From positions 19,989 through 83,988 of the forward strand of contig CANGNA010000010.1 of NCBI GenBank assembly GCA_947455215.1: a DNA stretch of 64,000 bases, written 5' to 3'. The DNA is from Chitinophagaceae bacterium (GTDB lineage Bacteria > Bacteroidota > Bacteroidia > Chitinophagales > Chitinophagaceae). The notes under the pieces are model-generated. The model worked only from the letters and a program-made list of their open reading frames with translations, was not told the origin of the DNA and did not search any database. The position numbers and the translations under genes are program-made. Of this stretch, positions 28,067 to 35,576 are shown in pieces. The first letter of the stretch is position 1; each line of letters opens with the position of its first letter.

Positions 28067-28894
28067 ATGGCGGGCATGCATCCTATAGGTATTTTCGATT
28101 CCGGTTACGGCGGGCTTACTGTGTTCCGGTCTATAGCTGCACAAATGCCGGGCTACGATTATATATACCTGGGCGACAATGGCCGTGCACCGTATGGCAA
28201 CCGCTCTTTCGAGACGGTATATGAATATACGTTGCAGTGTGTGCGCTGGTTCTTCGACCAGGGGTGCCCGCTGGTCATTATAGCCTGTAATACAGCATCG
28301 GCCAAGTCCCTGAGAACAATACAGCAAAATGACCTGCCTGGCCTGGCGCCCGATAACAGGGTACTTGGCGTTATCCGCCCAACAGCCGAGGTAATAGGGA
28401 CTTATACGCGTACCGGATCGGTGGGCATATTGGGCACACGCGGAACGGTCAATTCAAGGTCGTACGAGATAGAGATAAGTAAATTTTTCCCCAATGTAAA
28501 GGTACACCCGCTGGCATGCCCTATATGGGTGCCGCTGGTAGAGTATGGCGAATATGATACACCCGGTGCCGATTTTTTTGTAAAGAAGTATATAGACGAG
28601 CTAATGGCAGCGGCCCCCGACCTGGATACTGTGCTGCTGGCCTGTACACACTACCCATTGCTACTGAATGCCATAAAAAGGCACTTGCCACCTAATGTAT
28701 CAGTAGTAGCCCAGGGAGATATTGTGGCCAGGAGCCTGCAACAATACCTGGAGCGGCACAATGATATGAAAGACCGCCTGACCACTAATGGCACTATGCG
28801 TTTCTTTACCACCGATGATACCCGCGATTTTGATAAGCATGGCGCGGCGTTTTTTGGGAAGGCGATACATTCTGAATTCGTGCACCTTACCTGA
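28067..28894 (+). CDS. murI: glutamate racemase
   Basis: A 275-residue cytoplasmic enzyme that makes D-glutamate for peptidoglycan without a cofactor. GIFDSGYGGLTVFRSI is the N-terminal signature. The two catalytic cysteines lie in IIACNTASAKS and LLACTHYPLL, and a QGDIVARSL motif follows. Of three possible starts (GTG 28061, ATG 28067, ATG 28076), the ATG at 28067 is preferred because the first would overlap the promoter box. Confidence 0.95.
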   Translation: MAGMHPIGIFDSGYGGLTVFRSIAAQMPGYDYIYLGDNGRAPYGNRSFETVYEYTLQCVRWFFDQGCPLVIIACNTASAKSLRTIQQNDLPGLAPDNRVLGVIRPTAEVIGTYTRTGSVGILGTRGTVNSRSYEIEISKFFPNVKVHPLACPIWVPLVEYGEYDTPGADFFVKKYIDELMAAAPDLDTVLLACTHYPLLLNAIKRHLPPNVSVVAQGDIVARSLQQYLERHNDMKDRLTTNGTMRFFTTDDTRDFDKHGAAFFGKAIHSEFVHLT

Positions 28895-28937
28895 CGGGCT
28901 TAGATCGGTCTGTCTAAAATAATGTATTTTAGCGCCC

Positions 28938-30059
28938 ATGCTGATGACTGAGACCCCGGCTGCTCCCAAACACTTGTCTTACCTCGACTCCGCAAGGGGG
29001 ATAGCTGCTATTATGGTAATGGTCTATCACTTCATCGTATTCCGCTATGGCGATGAACTGCCGGTAAAAGTAGCCTCTATCGTTTTTAACGGCAGTGATG
29101 CTGTTTCCTTCTTTTTTGTGCTCAGCGGGTTTGTATTGTCTTATAAAACGGTAGTACTGGGCGAGTCCATGGATGTGGGCCGTTTCTTTGTGAGCCGTTT
29201 CTTCAGGCTGTGGCCGGCTTATTTTTTAACGCTGTTGCTTAATGTCAACTACAACCTCAGCCTGTTCCATTACTCAGCAGAAGGCTTCAGGGAGGTGTTC
29301 ATTGAGAACAATAATGGTTTCTGGCAGGAATTAATGCTGCTCCGTTCAGTGGGTCATTATTATATACCGGGGTGGACACTGGGTGTAGAGATGACCTTAT
29401 CGCTGTTGGTGCCCTTCTGGATCATCATTGGTAAGAAAAGTCCCAGGTTCATCTGGTGGCTGATATTGGTAAACCTGCTGGGGTTCATCAATATCTACTT
29501 TACGCACTTTATGCTGGGTATCTTGCTTAGCTTCCTGTATACCTATATTAGTTCAGCATCCTTCAAGGCCACGCGCTGGTATCAATACCGTTATGCGCTT
29601 ATAGCTGCGGCCATTGTATTGTTTTCCATTCGCCACATAGAGCGGATATCTCATTTTGGGCCATCGTACTTCGAGGTGGCCAGGTTCTTTGGTGTCGACT
29701 TTTTCCACTACACGGGTTTTGCCTCATTCGTGTTCCTGGCTGCTATCATACAAAGCCCTAAAGCCAGGCAGGTGCTGGCCCATGGCATCCTTACGTTCTT
29801 TGGTAAGATATCTTATGGTATCTACCTGATGCACTGGCTGATAGTGGTGTACGCGTATTCGTTCCTCGATCAGCTGAAACAAAGCATGCCGGAAAATGCC
29901 GCACTGGGCCTGTTGCTGGCGGCTACCATAGCGGCTACTATATTGTCGGCGGTATTGCTGCACTACCTTGTAGAGCTGCCATTTATAAAGATGGGGAAGA
30001 ACATAGCACGCAAAATGAAGCCTACACTTATTGTAGGCAATGAACCCCTGGTGCAATAA
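28938..30059 (+). CDS. acyltransferase 3 family membrane protein
   Basis: A 373-residue, roughly ten-helix inner-membrane acyltransferase (OafA/NodX family). It has the family's opening YLDSARGIAAIMVMVYHF, followed by FVLSGFVLSY, RFFRLWPAYF and LGVEMTLSLLVPFW. Such enzymes O-acylate surface glycans or lipids. The acceptor is unknown. It lies 43 nt downstream of murI on the same strand, so co-transcription is possible. Confidence 0.92.
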   Translation: MLMTETPAAPKHLSYLDSARGIAAIMVMVYHFIVFRYGDELPVKVASIVFNGSDAVSFFFVLSGFVLSYKTVVLGESMDVGRFFVSRFFRLWPAYFLTLLLNVNYNLSLFHYSAEGFREVFIENNNGFWQELMLLRSVGHYYIPGWTLGVEMTLSLLVPFWIIIGKKSPRFIWWLILVNLLGFINIYFTHFMLGILLSFLYTYISSASFKATRWYQYRYALIAAAIVLFSIRHIERISHFGPSYFEVARFFGVDFFHYTGFASFVFLAAIIQSPKARQVLAHGILTFFGKISYGIYLMHWLIVVYAYSFLDQLKQSMPENAALGLLLAATIAATILSAVLLHYLVELPFIKMGKNIARKMKPTLIVGNEPLVQ

Positions 30060-30086
30060 AAAACGACAGCTAAAAAGCTGCCGTTT
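30055..30086 (-). terminator. terminator overlapping the end of the 30070-30567 gene
   Basis: AAACGACAGCT and AGCTGCCGTTT form an 11-bp stem with one A-C mismatch and a 4-nt loop. On the minus strand a T-run follows. The minus-strand stop codon (30070-30072) lies inside the stem, so translation termination and hairpin folding would compete. Confidence 0.6.
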
Positions 30087-30567
30087 CCCTGCTTGCGCGT
30101 TTTTTTTCCTGTTGTTTCTTTATTAAATGCCTTGTGCCTTTAAAAGCCAGTTCTATCGCTTTCCATTTCAGGTAGCCCAGTATCACTTCTTTGGCTACCG
30201 ACCCTGCTGCTTTTTTCACCTTATGCATTACAGTGTGGTGCAGCGCTTCTTCATCTACCGGCCCTGCCACGCGCACCTTATCTATCTTTGTCTTTTTGAA
30301 CGTGAGTTTGTCCTCAACGGTTTTAAAAAGGCGTTTCTGGATGATGGGCAGCAGTGTAGCAATGAACGGATTGGATATAGGCAACATGCCTATGAGCGAT
30401 GATATATCGAAGCCACCTGCCTTTTCACTATCGCCGGAGCGTTTGCCGGTAAGTGCGCTAAGGGAGAACAGCTCTTCCTTATTCAGCTCATCCAGTTGCC
30501 TGTTCAGGCGCTTTTTTTCCTGCTCCAGTGCCTTAAGGCTATTGAGTTCCCTGGGATAGATATTCAT
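30070..30567 (-). CDS. conserved hypothetical protein, membrane-trio third gene
   Basis: A 165-residue basic protein with no family I can name. An N-terminal coiled coil (SLKALEQEKKRLNRQLDEL) is followed by a moderately hydrophobic stretch (SSLIGMLPISNPFIATLLP) and a Lys-rich C-terminus. It is the last of three same-strand genes with the holin-like and YtxH-like genes. This resembles the order of the E. coli yqjD-yqjE-yqjK group, so a role at the inner membrane under stress is a guess from context. Confidence 0.75.
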   Translation of the reverse strand: MNIYPRELNSLKALEQEKKRLNRQLDELNKEELFSLSALTGKRSGDSEKAGGFDISSLIGMLPISNPFIATLLPIIQKRLFKTVEDKLTFKKTKIDKVRVAGPVDEEALHHTVMHKVKKAAGSVAKEVILGYLKWKAIELAFKGTRHLIKKQQEKKRASRETAAF

Positions 30568-30572
30568 TGCGG

Positions 30573-30938
30573 TTACTTTTTAACAGGTTCATCGTCATCA
30601 TCTTCTTTACGCTTTTCTGTAAGTACCTTGATGAATAGCCCGGCAAAAAAATTAGTTATGTTCTTGCTTAACCCTAAAGTGGCAAACAGCATGAGTACGA
30701 AGACGCCCATGGTAGCAAAGTGTGCCCCTACCTTAGGCATACCCATTTCTACAAAAGCTTCGGATATGCCCAGCCCCATGAACATAATGATCACGAAGAG
30801 TATGAACATGCAGATGAGCGAGAACATAACGTAGCTAAGTACCTTGGCCGTTCCGCTCATAATGCTGAGCTTGGCCAGTTGCACGTGTACGTCTATGTAC
30901 GCTCCTATTTTGTCTTTGATATTGCTGAATAGGCTCAT
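30573..30938 (-). CDS. YqjE/holin-3_6-like membrane protein
   Basis: A 121-residue protein with a short amphipathic N-terminus, two hydrophobic segments (VLSYVMFSLICMFILFVIIM and FATMGVFVLMLFATLGL) and an acidic-basic tail (KRKEDDDDEPVKK). It fits the phage-holin-superfamily/YqjE family, which despite the name is usually chromosomal and not lytic. The ATG at 30938 is preferred. The downstream gene starts 5 nt after its stop. Confidence 0.8.
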   Translation of the reverse strand: MSLFSNIKDKIGAYIDVHVQLAKLSIMSGTAKVLSYVMFSLICMFILFVIIMFMGLGISEAFVEMGMPKVGAHFATMGVFVLMLFATLGLSKNITNFFAGLFIKVLTEKRKEDDDDEPVKK

Positions 30939-30953
30939 AAGCAAGGCTGTGGA

Positions 30954-31148
30954 TTAAGAGTGATAGATCTCTTCTTCCAGATCGGCCGTTTTCTTGGCGA
31001 ATTTGCTCTTAAGACTGTCCAATGATTTTTTCACCTTGTCCAGGTCTTCCTGGCGGGTTTCTTTGTCTGTTGCGAGTACATAACCTACTGCTACGCCAAC
31101 TGCTGCACCTATAAGGAAGGTAGCAATTGTATTACCTGTTTTTGCCAT
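30954..31148 (-). CDS. YtxH-like small membrane protein
   Basis: A 64-residue protein with one glycine-rich membrane helix (TIATFLIGAAVGVAVGYVLA) and a charged amphipathic helix (KVKKSLDSLKSKFAKKTADL). This is the YtxH/YqjD pattern of stress-related membrane-anchored proteins. First gene of the three-gene set ending at 30070. A TAACTTTG box lies upstream. Confidence 0.85.
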   Translation of the reverse strand: MAKTGNTIATFLIGAAVGVAVGYVLATDKETRQEDLDKVKKSLDSLKSKFAKKTADLEEEIYHS

Positions 31149-31203
31149 AAAAATGTGTATTTAATTAAATGATGTTCTGCTTATTGCAATAAAAATACCA
31201 TGC

Positions 31204-31211
31204 CAAAGTTA
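31204..31211 (-). promoter_or_regulatory. -7 element of the YtxH-like operon
   Basis: TAACTTTG on the minus strand matches TAnnTTTG, 55 nt upstream of the ATG at 31148. Confidence 0.45.
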
Positions 31212-31227
31212 CGAAACAAGGCAAAAT

Positions 31228-31800
31228 CTATTTTGTATAATATTTGTTATCCAGAATATATTGCTCTACCGCCGCCGGTACTATGTATTTGATAGACCTT
31301 TTCTCTTTTATCTGGCGGCGTATGTAGGTAGAGGATATCTGCAGCAGGGGGGCTTCCAGCAGCGTAACCTGGGCGCCGTAGGTGTCTTCTATATCAAAGC
31401 CGGGGCGGTTGTATACCACAAAAGAATAGCGGGCAACCAGTTGCTCAAAGTTCTTCCATCTGTGCAGGTTCTGGAAGCTGTCTGCGCCCATGATCACCGA
31501 AAAACGCTCCAACGGGAACTTTTCTGTAAGGTAGGTGAGCGTATCTATGGTGTACGATGGCTTGGGCAGATTGAACTCCACATTGCTGGCCCTGAACTTA
31601 GGATTGTCTTCTATGGCCAGGTTCACCAGGTGCAGCCTGTCGTGCTCATTGAGCAGGGAATGTGAATCTTTAAGCGGATTATGCGGCGATACCACAAACC
31701 ATATCTTGGTGATATCAGTATGTTCTATGATGTGGTTGGCTACTATTAAATGCCCGGTGTGTATGGGGTTGAAACTACCGAAGTATAATCCGATGTGCAT
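31228..31800 (-). CDS. nadD: nicotinate-nucleotide adenylyltransferase
   Basis: A 190-residue enzyme that adenylylates nicotinate mononucleotide to deamido-NAD. The N-terminal GLYFGSFNPIHTGHL holds the nucleotide-binding HxGH, and ISSTYIRRQI is the C-terminal signature. Other family segments are WFVVSPHNPLK and VIMGADSFQNLHRWK. The ATG at 31800 places MHIGLYFGSF at the start, as in homologues. A promoter box lies 6 nt upstream. Confidence 0.95.
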   Translation of the reverse strand: MHIGLYFGSFNPIHTGHLIVANHIIEHTDITKIWFVVSPHNPLKDSHSLLNEHDRLHLVNLAIEDNPKFRASNVEFNLPKPSYTIDTLTYLTEKFPLERFSVIMGADSFQNLHRWKNFEQLVARYSFVVYNRPGFDIEDTYGAQVTLLEAPLLQISSTYIRRQIKEKRSIKYIVPAAVEQYILDNKYYTK

Positions 31801-31806
31801 AAGTTG

Positions 31807-31814
31807 CAAAGATA
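31807..31814 (-). promoter_or_regulatory. -7 element before nadD
   Basis: TATCTTTG on the minus strand ends 6 nt from the ATG at 31800, so the message would be nearly leaderless. Confidence 0.45.
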
Positions 31815-32008
31815 AAAACAGTGGCGACACGAACAGCGTAAGCTGTATTTAATCATTTATCCTTAATGTGTTCGATCAGGATGGTCAGGATAGGAAGGAT
31901 CGTTACCGGAATTGTACGTGTTGGGCGGAGACGCAACATATTCCGCCTGCCGACGATAAACGACCCAGAGACGGTAGGTCTCCTACTTCTGGAAATGTTT
32001 TTTAACTG

Positions 32009-32647
32009 TTACTTCCAGTCCAGCAGGCCAAAGTCGGTGACCAGGCGGCAAATGCTGCCATAGTCGTCGAAGCCTATGTAAGTAGCATAAAGGCCCTCGC
32101 CGTAGCCGCTGGAGAAGATGGCCACATTACTGTTCTTGCCCTCCCACATCAGCCAGCTGCGGGTATCTTTATAGTTTTTGCGCATCTCGCGCGATATGGT
32201 GGACAGGTTAATGTCCTCTTTGTACAGGCTGTCGTACTCTACGTAGCCCGAACTATCCATAAAGGCACCAGTGCCCGATTCTATATCATAACCAAATATC
32301 TCATCGGCTTCCAGGTCTTTTACATCCTGGCCTTCGGTAAGGGCGTACGTCCATTTTACAGGCTTAGTGTCGGTAAACTTGATGCGGGCCAGGGCCACGC
32401 GCTCATCATCATTGTTGATGGTGGCCACTGCCAGCTGCACCGGGTATTGCCCCTTGGGGAATTCGATATCGAAAGCCTCTTCCAGGTATAGTGCCAGTGG
32501 ATCGCAGGCATATAAACGTCCGTCCTTAATGTTCAGCCTGCCAATATCTACCATAGAGAATTGCAGCAGATCGCCATCAGCATCTTTCTGCGCAAAACCT
32601 GGCGTAAAGGCTGTTTCCAGGAAAGCGGGAGCGTTAAGGAATACCAT
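32009..32647 (-). CDS. DUF4241 domain protein
   Basis: A 212-residue soluble protein matching DUF4241, a family of unknown function often associated with polymorphic-toxin immunity. The order is YPVQLAVATINNDDERVALA, an IFGYDIESGTGAFMD segment, and NVAIFSSGYGEGLYATYIGF followed by ICRLVTDFGLLDW at the end. No partner toxin is visible nearby. It lies 11 nt downstream of the barrel gene 32659-33420 on the same strand. The 178 bp after it up to nadD contain only short inverted pieces and no gene. Confidence 0.82.
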   Translation of the reverse strand: MVFLNAPAFLETAFTPGFAQKDADGDLLQFSMVDIGRLNIKDGRLYACDPLALYLEEAFDIEFPKGQYPVQLAVATINNDDERVALARIKFTDTKPVKWTYALTEGQDVKDLEADEIFGYDIESGTGAFMDSSGYVEYDSLYKEDINLSTISREMRKNYKDTRSWLMWEGKNSNVAIFSSGYGEGLYATYIGFDDYGSICRLVTDFGLLDWK

Positions 32648-32658
32648 ACTTTGGGATA

Positions 32659-33420
32659 TTAAAGGCCTGTGATACAGAAGCCTACAGACGCAGGGGTAAG
32701 AGCCGGGCCGTTGTTCTCTTTAAACGCGTTGGTGATGTTGTAAGAGCCGAACACAGACATGTTGCCCCAGCCTATGCGTGCAGTGGCAGCAAAATTCCAC
32801 GGGCTGTAGTAGCGCTTGGTGTTCTCTTTATACTTCACATTGATACCGCCTACAGAGGTAAGCTCTTTGGTATGCGCACCCAGGAAGGCACCTACGGTAA
32901 CGCCCACGGCAGCTTTGAAGCCCATATTGCGGTTCTGCTTATTGCTGAAGTAGCGCAGTTCGAACGGGGCCTGAAGGTAAGTAGTGTTCACCTTGTAGCG
33001 TTTGCCCGGCGTAGGATCTGCAATGATGCGTGCGGCCGTAACCGAGCCGGTATCTGTATTGACCAGCATTTGCTTGTCCAGATATACAACAGATGTATTG
33101 ATACCCAGGCCTGCAGCAAAACTCATGTTCGACTTTTTGATGGGGAAATCGTAGCAGAGGTATGCGTTAAAAACGTAGCCAAAGCCCTTTGTTTTAACAG
33201 AGTCGGGCTTGCTCACCCAATTGTTGTAGCCCAGCTGCACCATCACAAAATCGCGCGATGGCTTAACGATGCCTGTATTCTTATTGCCAAACGTTACTGC
33301 AGAGCTGTCTTTAACAGACCTGTCCTGTCCGCCGGAGTTGACATATACATTGCTCTTTTGGGCAAATGACAGCGCAGACAGCGTGAACAGCAAAGAAAAT
33401 AATGCAATACGTTTGAGCAT
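32659..33420 (-). CDS. outer-membrane beta-barrel protein
   Basis: A 253-residue exported protein. The signal peptide is MLKRIALFSLLFTLSALSFAQ. Alternating beta-strand patterns run from about residue 60 (RDFVMVQLGYNNW) to the last strands (RIGWGNMSVFGSYNIT), similar to the Bacteroidetes PorT-like barrel families. No enzymatic motif. It heads a likely two-gene unit with the DUF4241 gene. A TATATTTG box lies 17 nt upstream. Confidence 0.82.
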   Translation of the reverse strand: MLKRIALFSLLFTLSALSFAQKSNVYVNSGGQDRSVKDSSAVTFGNKNTGIVKPSRDFVMVQLGYNNWVSKPDSVKTKGFGYVFNAYLCYDFPIKKSNMSFAAGLGINTSVVYLDKQMLVNTDTGSVTAARIIADPTPGKRYKVNTTYLQAPFELRYFSNKQNRNMGFKAAVGVTVGAFLGAHTKELTSVGGINVKYKENTKRYYSPWNFAATARIGWGNMSVFGSYNITNAFKENNGPALTPASVGFCITGL

Positions 33421-33437
33421 AGTTTTGAATTAGTGTG

Positions 33438-33445
33438 CAAATATA
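33438..33445 (-). promoter_or_regulatory. -7 element before the barrel gene
   Basis: TATATTTG on the minus strand matches TAnnTTTG, 17 nt from the ATG at 33420. Confidence 0.45.
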
Positions 33446-33484
33446 ATAGCTGGGCAATGGAAATTTTGTTAAAAAAAGACAATA

Positions 33485-33521
33485 TAATGGCTCGATGGCT
33501 TAATGGCTCAATTGCTCAATG
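33485..33521. repeat. period-10 AATGGCTCA repeat, second array
   Basis: Units AATGGCTCG, ATGGCTTA, ATGGCTCA and ATTGCTCA run in tandem. They match the array at 17312-17350 in both sequence and period. It lies between divergent genes. Confidence 0.6.
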
Positions 33522-33628
33522 GGGTTTGGGTGTGAAATGGCTGGTTAAGATCGTCTTATTTTCTGGTTGACTTAATTAGGTTTGGGTACGAAATGCCTTA
33601 ATAAGAATGCCGTATTTTGTGCCCGATT

Positions 33629-34072
33629 ATGGAATACACGGACGAGCATTTTATGAAGGAGGCGCTGAAGCAGGCCAGGCTGGCATACGATGCCGGTGAG
33701 ATACCTATTGGCGCCGTGGTGGTGTGGGGCAATAAGATAATAGCCCGTGGCCACAACCAGGTAGAGCAGCTGAACGACAGCACCGCCCATGCCGAAATGA
33801 TAGCCCTTACCGCAGCCTTTAACGAGCTGGGTAGCAAATACCTGCCCGAGGCTACCCTGTATGTAACCGTAGAGCCCTGCCTGATGTGTTGCGGCGCCCT
33901 GTACTGGAGCAAAGTGAAGCGGATAGTATATGGCGCCGAGGATGTGAAGAACGGCTACCATAAGACCACTGGCGATAACTGGCCCTTCCACCAGAAGGCA
34001 GACCTGACCAAAGGCATATTGGCGGCAGAATGCGGCCAGCTGATGAAAGACTTTTTTGCTGCACTGAGGTAG
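33629..34072 (+). CDS. tadA: tRNA-specific adenosine deaminase-type nucleoside deaminase
   Basis: A 147-residue zinc deaminase. Zinc and catalytic residues lie in TAHAEMIAL (HAE) and VEPCLMCCGAL (PCxxC). Length and the start EYTDEHFMKEALKQARLAYD fit TadA, which makes inosine at the wobble position of tRNA-Arg. Guanine deaminase-like relatives cannot be fully excluded. The ATG at 33629 is chosen. Confidence 0.9.
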   Translation: MEYTDEHFMKEALKQARLAYDAGEIPIGAVVVWGNKIIARGHNQVEQLNDSTAHAEMIALTAAFNELGSKYLPEATLYVTVEPCLMCCGALYWSKVKRIVYGAEDVKNGYHKTTGDNWPFHQKADLTKGILAAECGQLMKDFFAALR

Positions 34073-34169
34073 TGAAAATGATTAGCGTTAGCGTAGTACC
34101 ATACCGTACTTTTTGTTTGATAGGACGTCTATTAGATAATCTTGTAGATTGTATTATATTTTTGCTGAC

Positions 34170-35177
34170 ATGCGGACTAAAAGGAACAGTCGTGTTTATG
34201 AAGATTTGCTTGCCGACATTGGGATGACATTAATATCGGCAAAGCAAACGGTAGCTTTAGCTATCAATGCGGAATTGGTAAAGGCCAATTGGAATATAGG
34301 TAAGCATATAGTTGAGTTTGAACAACATGGTGAGACAAAAGCTAATTACGGAGACGCATTATTAAGTAATCTGGCCAGAGATCTTAAACTGGCCTACGGC
34401 AAAGGATTTAGCAAAAGCAATCTATACTTGTGCAGGCAATTCTATCTGAAGTATCCAATTTTCCAGACACTGTCTGGAAAATTAAGCTGGAGTCATTATT
34501 CGGAGTTAGTCACAATAACTGATGATAAAGAACGACAATTTTATGAACATTTAGCTATTAAAGAAAACCTGAGCTTTAGAGAATTGAAGCGACAGATAGA
34601 TTCTGTGGTATTCCATAGGACGCTTTTAAGTAAAAATAAAAAGCAAGGGTCAAATGAAAATGGTTTAGTGTCAATTAATATAACCGATGTTGTAAAAGAC
34701 CCATATATTTTTGAATTTCTCGGACTCCCGAAACAATCAATAATTACAGAAAAAGTTTTAGAAAGGAAACTAATAGACAATCTGCAGAATTTTCTTTTAG
34801 AACTTGGTAAAGGCTTTACGTTTGTTGCTAAACAGTATAAGATCACATTAGATAATCAGCATTACTTTATTGATCTGCTATTTTATCATAGGATATTGAA
34901 GTGTTTTATTCTTATTGACCTTAAAACGAGAAAGGTAAAACACCAGGATATTGGGCAGATGAATATGTACCTAAACTATTTTAAGGAAGAGGAAAATACT
35001 ATTGATGATAATGAACCTATAGGATTAATAATAGCAGCTGACAAGCATGAATTATTAGTTAAATACGCAACCGGTGGAATTTCCAACAAGATATTTGTAT
35101 CGAAGTATCAGTTATACTTGCCGGATAAAAATGCCATTGAACAGCGATTGAAGCAACTTATTGATACTGATAATTAA
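34170..35177 (+). CDS. YhcG/DUF1016 PD-(D/E)XK nuclease-like protein
   Basis: A 335-residue protein. The N-terminal DUF1016 helical domain is clear (VKANWNIGKHIVEFEQHGE, YGKGFSKSNLYLCRQFY). The C-terminal PD-(D/E)XK fold shows FIDLLFYHRILKCFILIDLK with the D...D-x-K active-site pattern and QMNMYLNYF. Relatives occur beside restriction-modification and defence genes, but no partner is here. The gene is visibly more AT-rich than its neighbours, with different codon choice, suggesting horizontal gain. Its TAA overlaps the next ATG by one base. Confidence 0.9.
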   Translation: MRTKRNSRVYEDLLADIGMTLISAKQTVALAINAELVKANWNIGKHIVEFEQHGETKANYGDALLSNLARDLKLAYGKGFSKSNLYLCRQFYLKYPIFQTLSGKLSWSHYSELVTITDDKERQFYEHLAIKENLSFRELKRQIDSVVFHRTLLSKNKKQGSNENGLVSINITDVVKDPYIFEFLGLPKQSIITEKVLERKLIDNLQNFLLELGKGFTFVAKQYKITLDNQHYFIDLLFYHRILKCFILIDLKTRKVKHQDIGQMNMYLNYFKEEENTIDDNEPIGLIIAADKHELLVKYATGGISNKIFVSKYQLYLPDKNAIEQRLKQLIDTDN

Positions 35178-35500
35178 TGAGCATGTATACCTGGCATAAA
35201 ACTGAGGCCACTTTTACACAACTGGAAGAGAACAAACCTACCGAGACCACAACCGGCACCAAGAAGGTAGGGCTGCTTAAACGCAACGGCAAAGTACATG
35301 CGTTTGCTGCATTGTGCCCCCACGCAGGCGCGCCCATGTGCGCTGGCTGGCTGGATGGTATGGGCCGCCTGGTGTGCCCCCTGCACAAATACCGCTTCGA
35401 CCCCACCAATGGCCGCAACACCAGCGGCGAAGGGTATAAACTATTTACCTACCCCGTAGAGGTAAGAGGTGATGAGGTGTTTATTGGGTTGGTGGGGTAG
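35177..35500 (+). CDS. Rieske [2Fe-2S] ferredoxin-like protein
   Basis: A 107-residue soluble Rieske protein. Ligands C47-x-H49 (CPH) and C67-x2-H70 (CPLH) hold the cluster. It resembles the small subunit of nitrite reductase or a dioxygenase ferredoxin, but no partner oxygenase or reductase is adjacent, so the electron acceptor is unknown. Base composition matches the core genes, unlike the upstream YhcG gene with which it overlaps by one base. Confidence 0.9.
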   Translation: MSMYTWHKTEATFTQLEENKPTETTTGTKKVGLLKRNGKVHAFAALCPHAGAPMCAGWLDGMGRLVCPLHKYRFDPTNGRNTSGEGYKLFTYPVEVRGDEVFIGLVG

Positions 35501-35522
35501 AGGTTGCATCCACTTAAAAAAT

Positions 35523-35552
35523 AAAAAAAGTGCCGGTTGTTACAACCGGCAC
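35523..35552 (-). terminator. terminator of the DEAD-box helicase gene
   Basis: GTGCCGGTTG/CAACCGGCAC is a perfect 10-bp stem with a 3-nt loop. On the minus strand it is followed by seven T. It may also act on the convergent Rieske transcript. Confidence 0.75.
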
Positions 35553-35576
35553 TCAGATAAAATAGTATTTGATATA

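Noticed and set aside
30573..30938. Prophage holin and associated lysis cassette
   Set aside because: The holin-superfamily hit is a YqjE-type chromosomal protein; no endolysin, structural phage gene or integrase lies nearby.
31831..32008. Possible small gene between nadD and the DUF4241 gene
   Set aside because: Frames are short with no conserved motif; the sequence contains only partial inverted pieces (GGAGACGCAACATATT) that look like degraded repeats.
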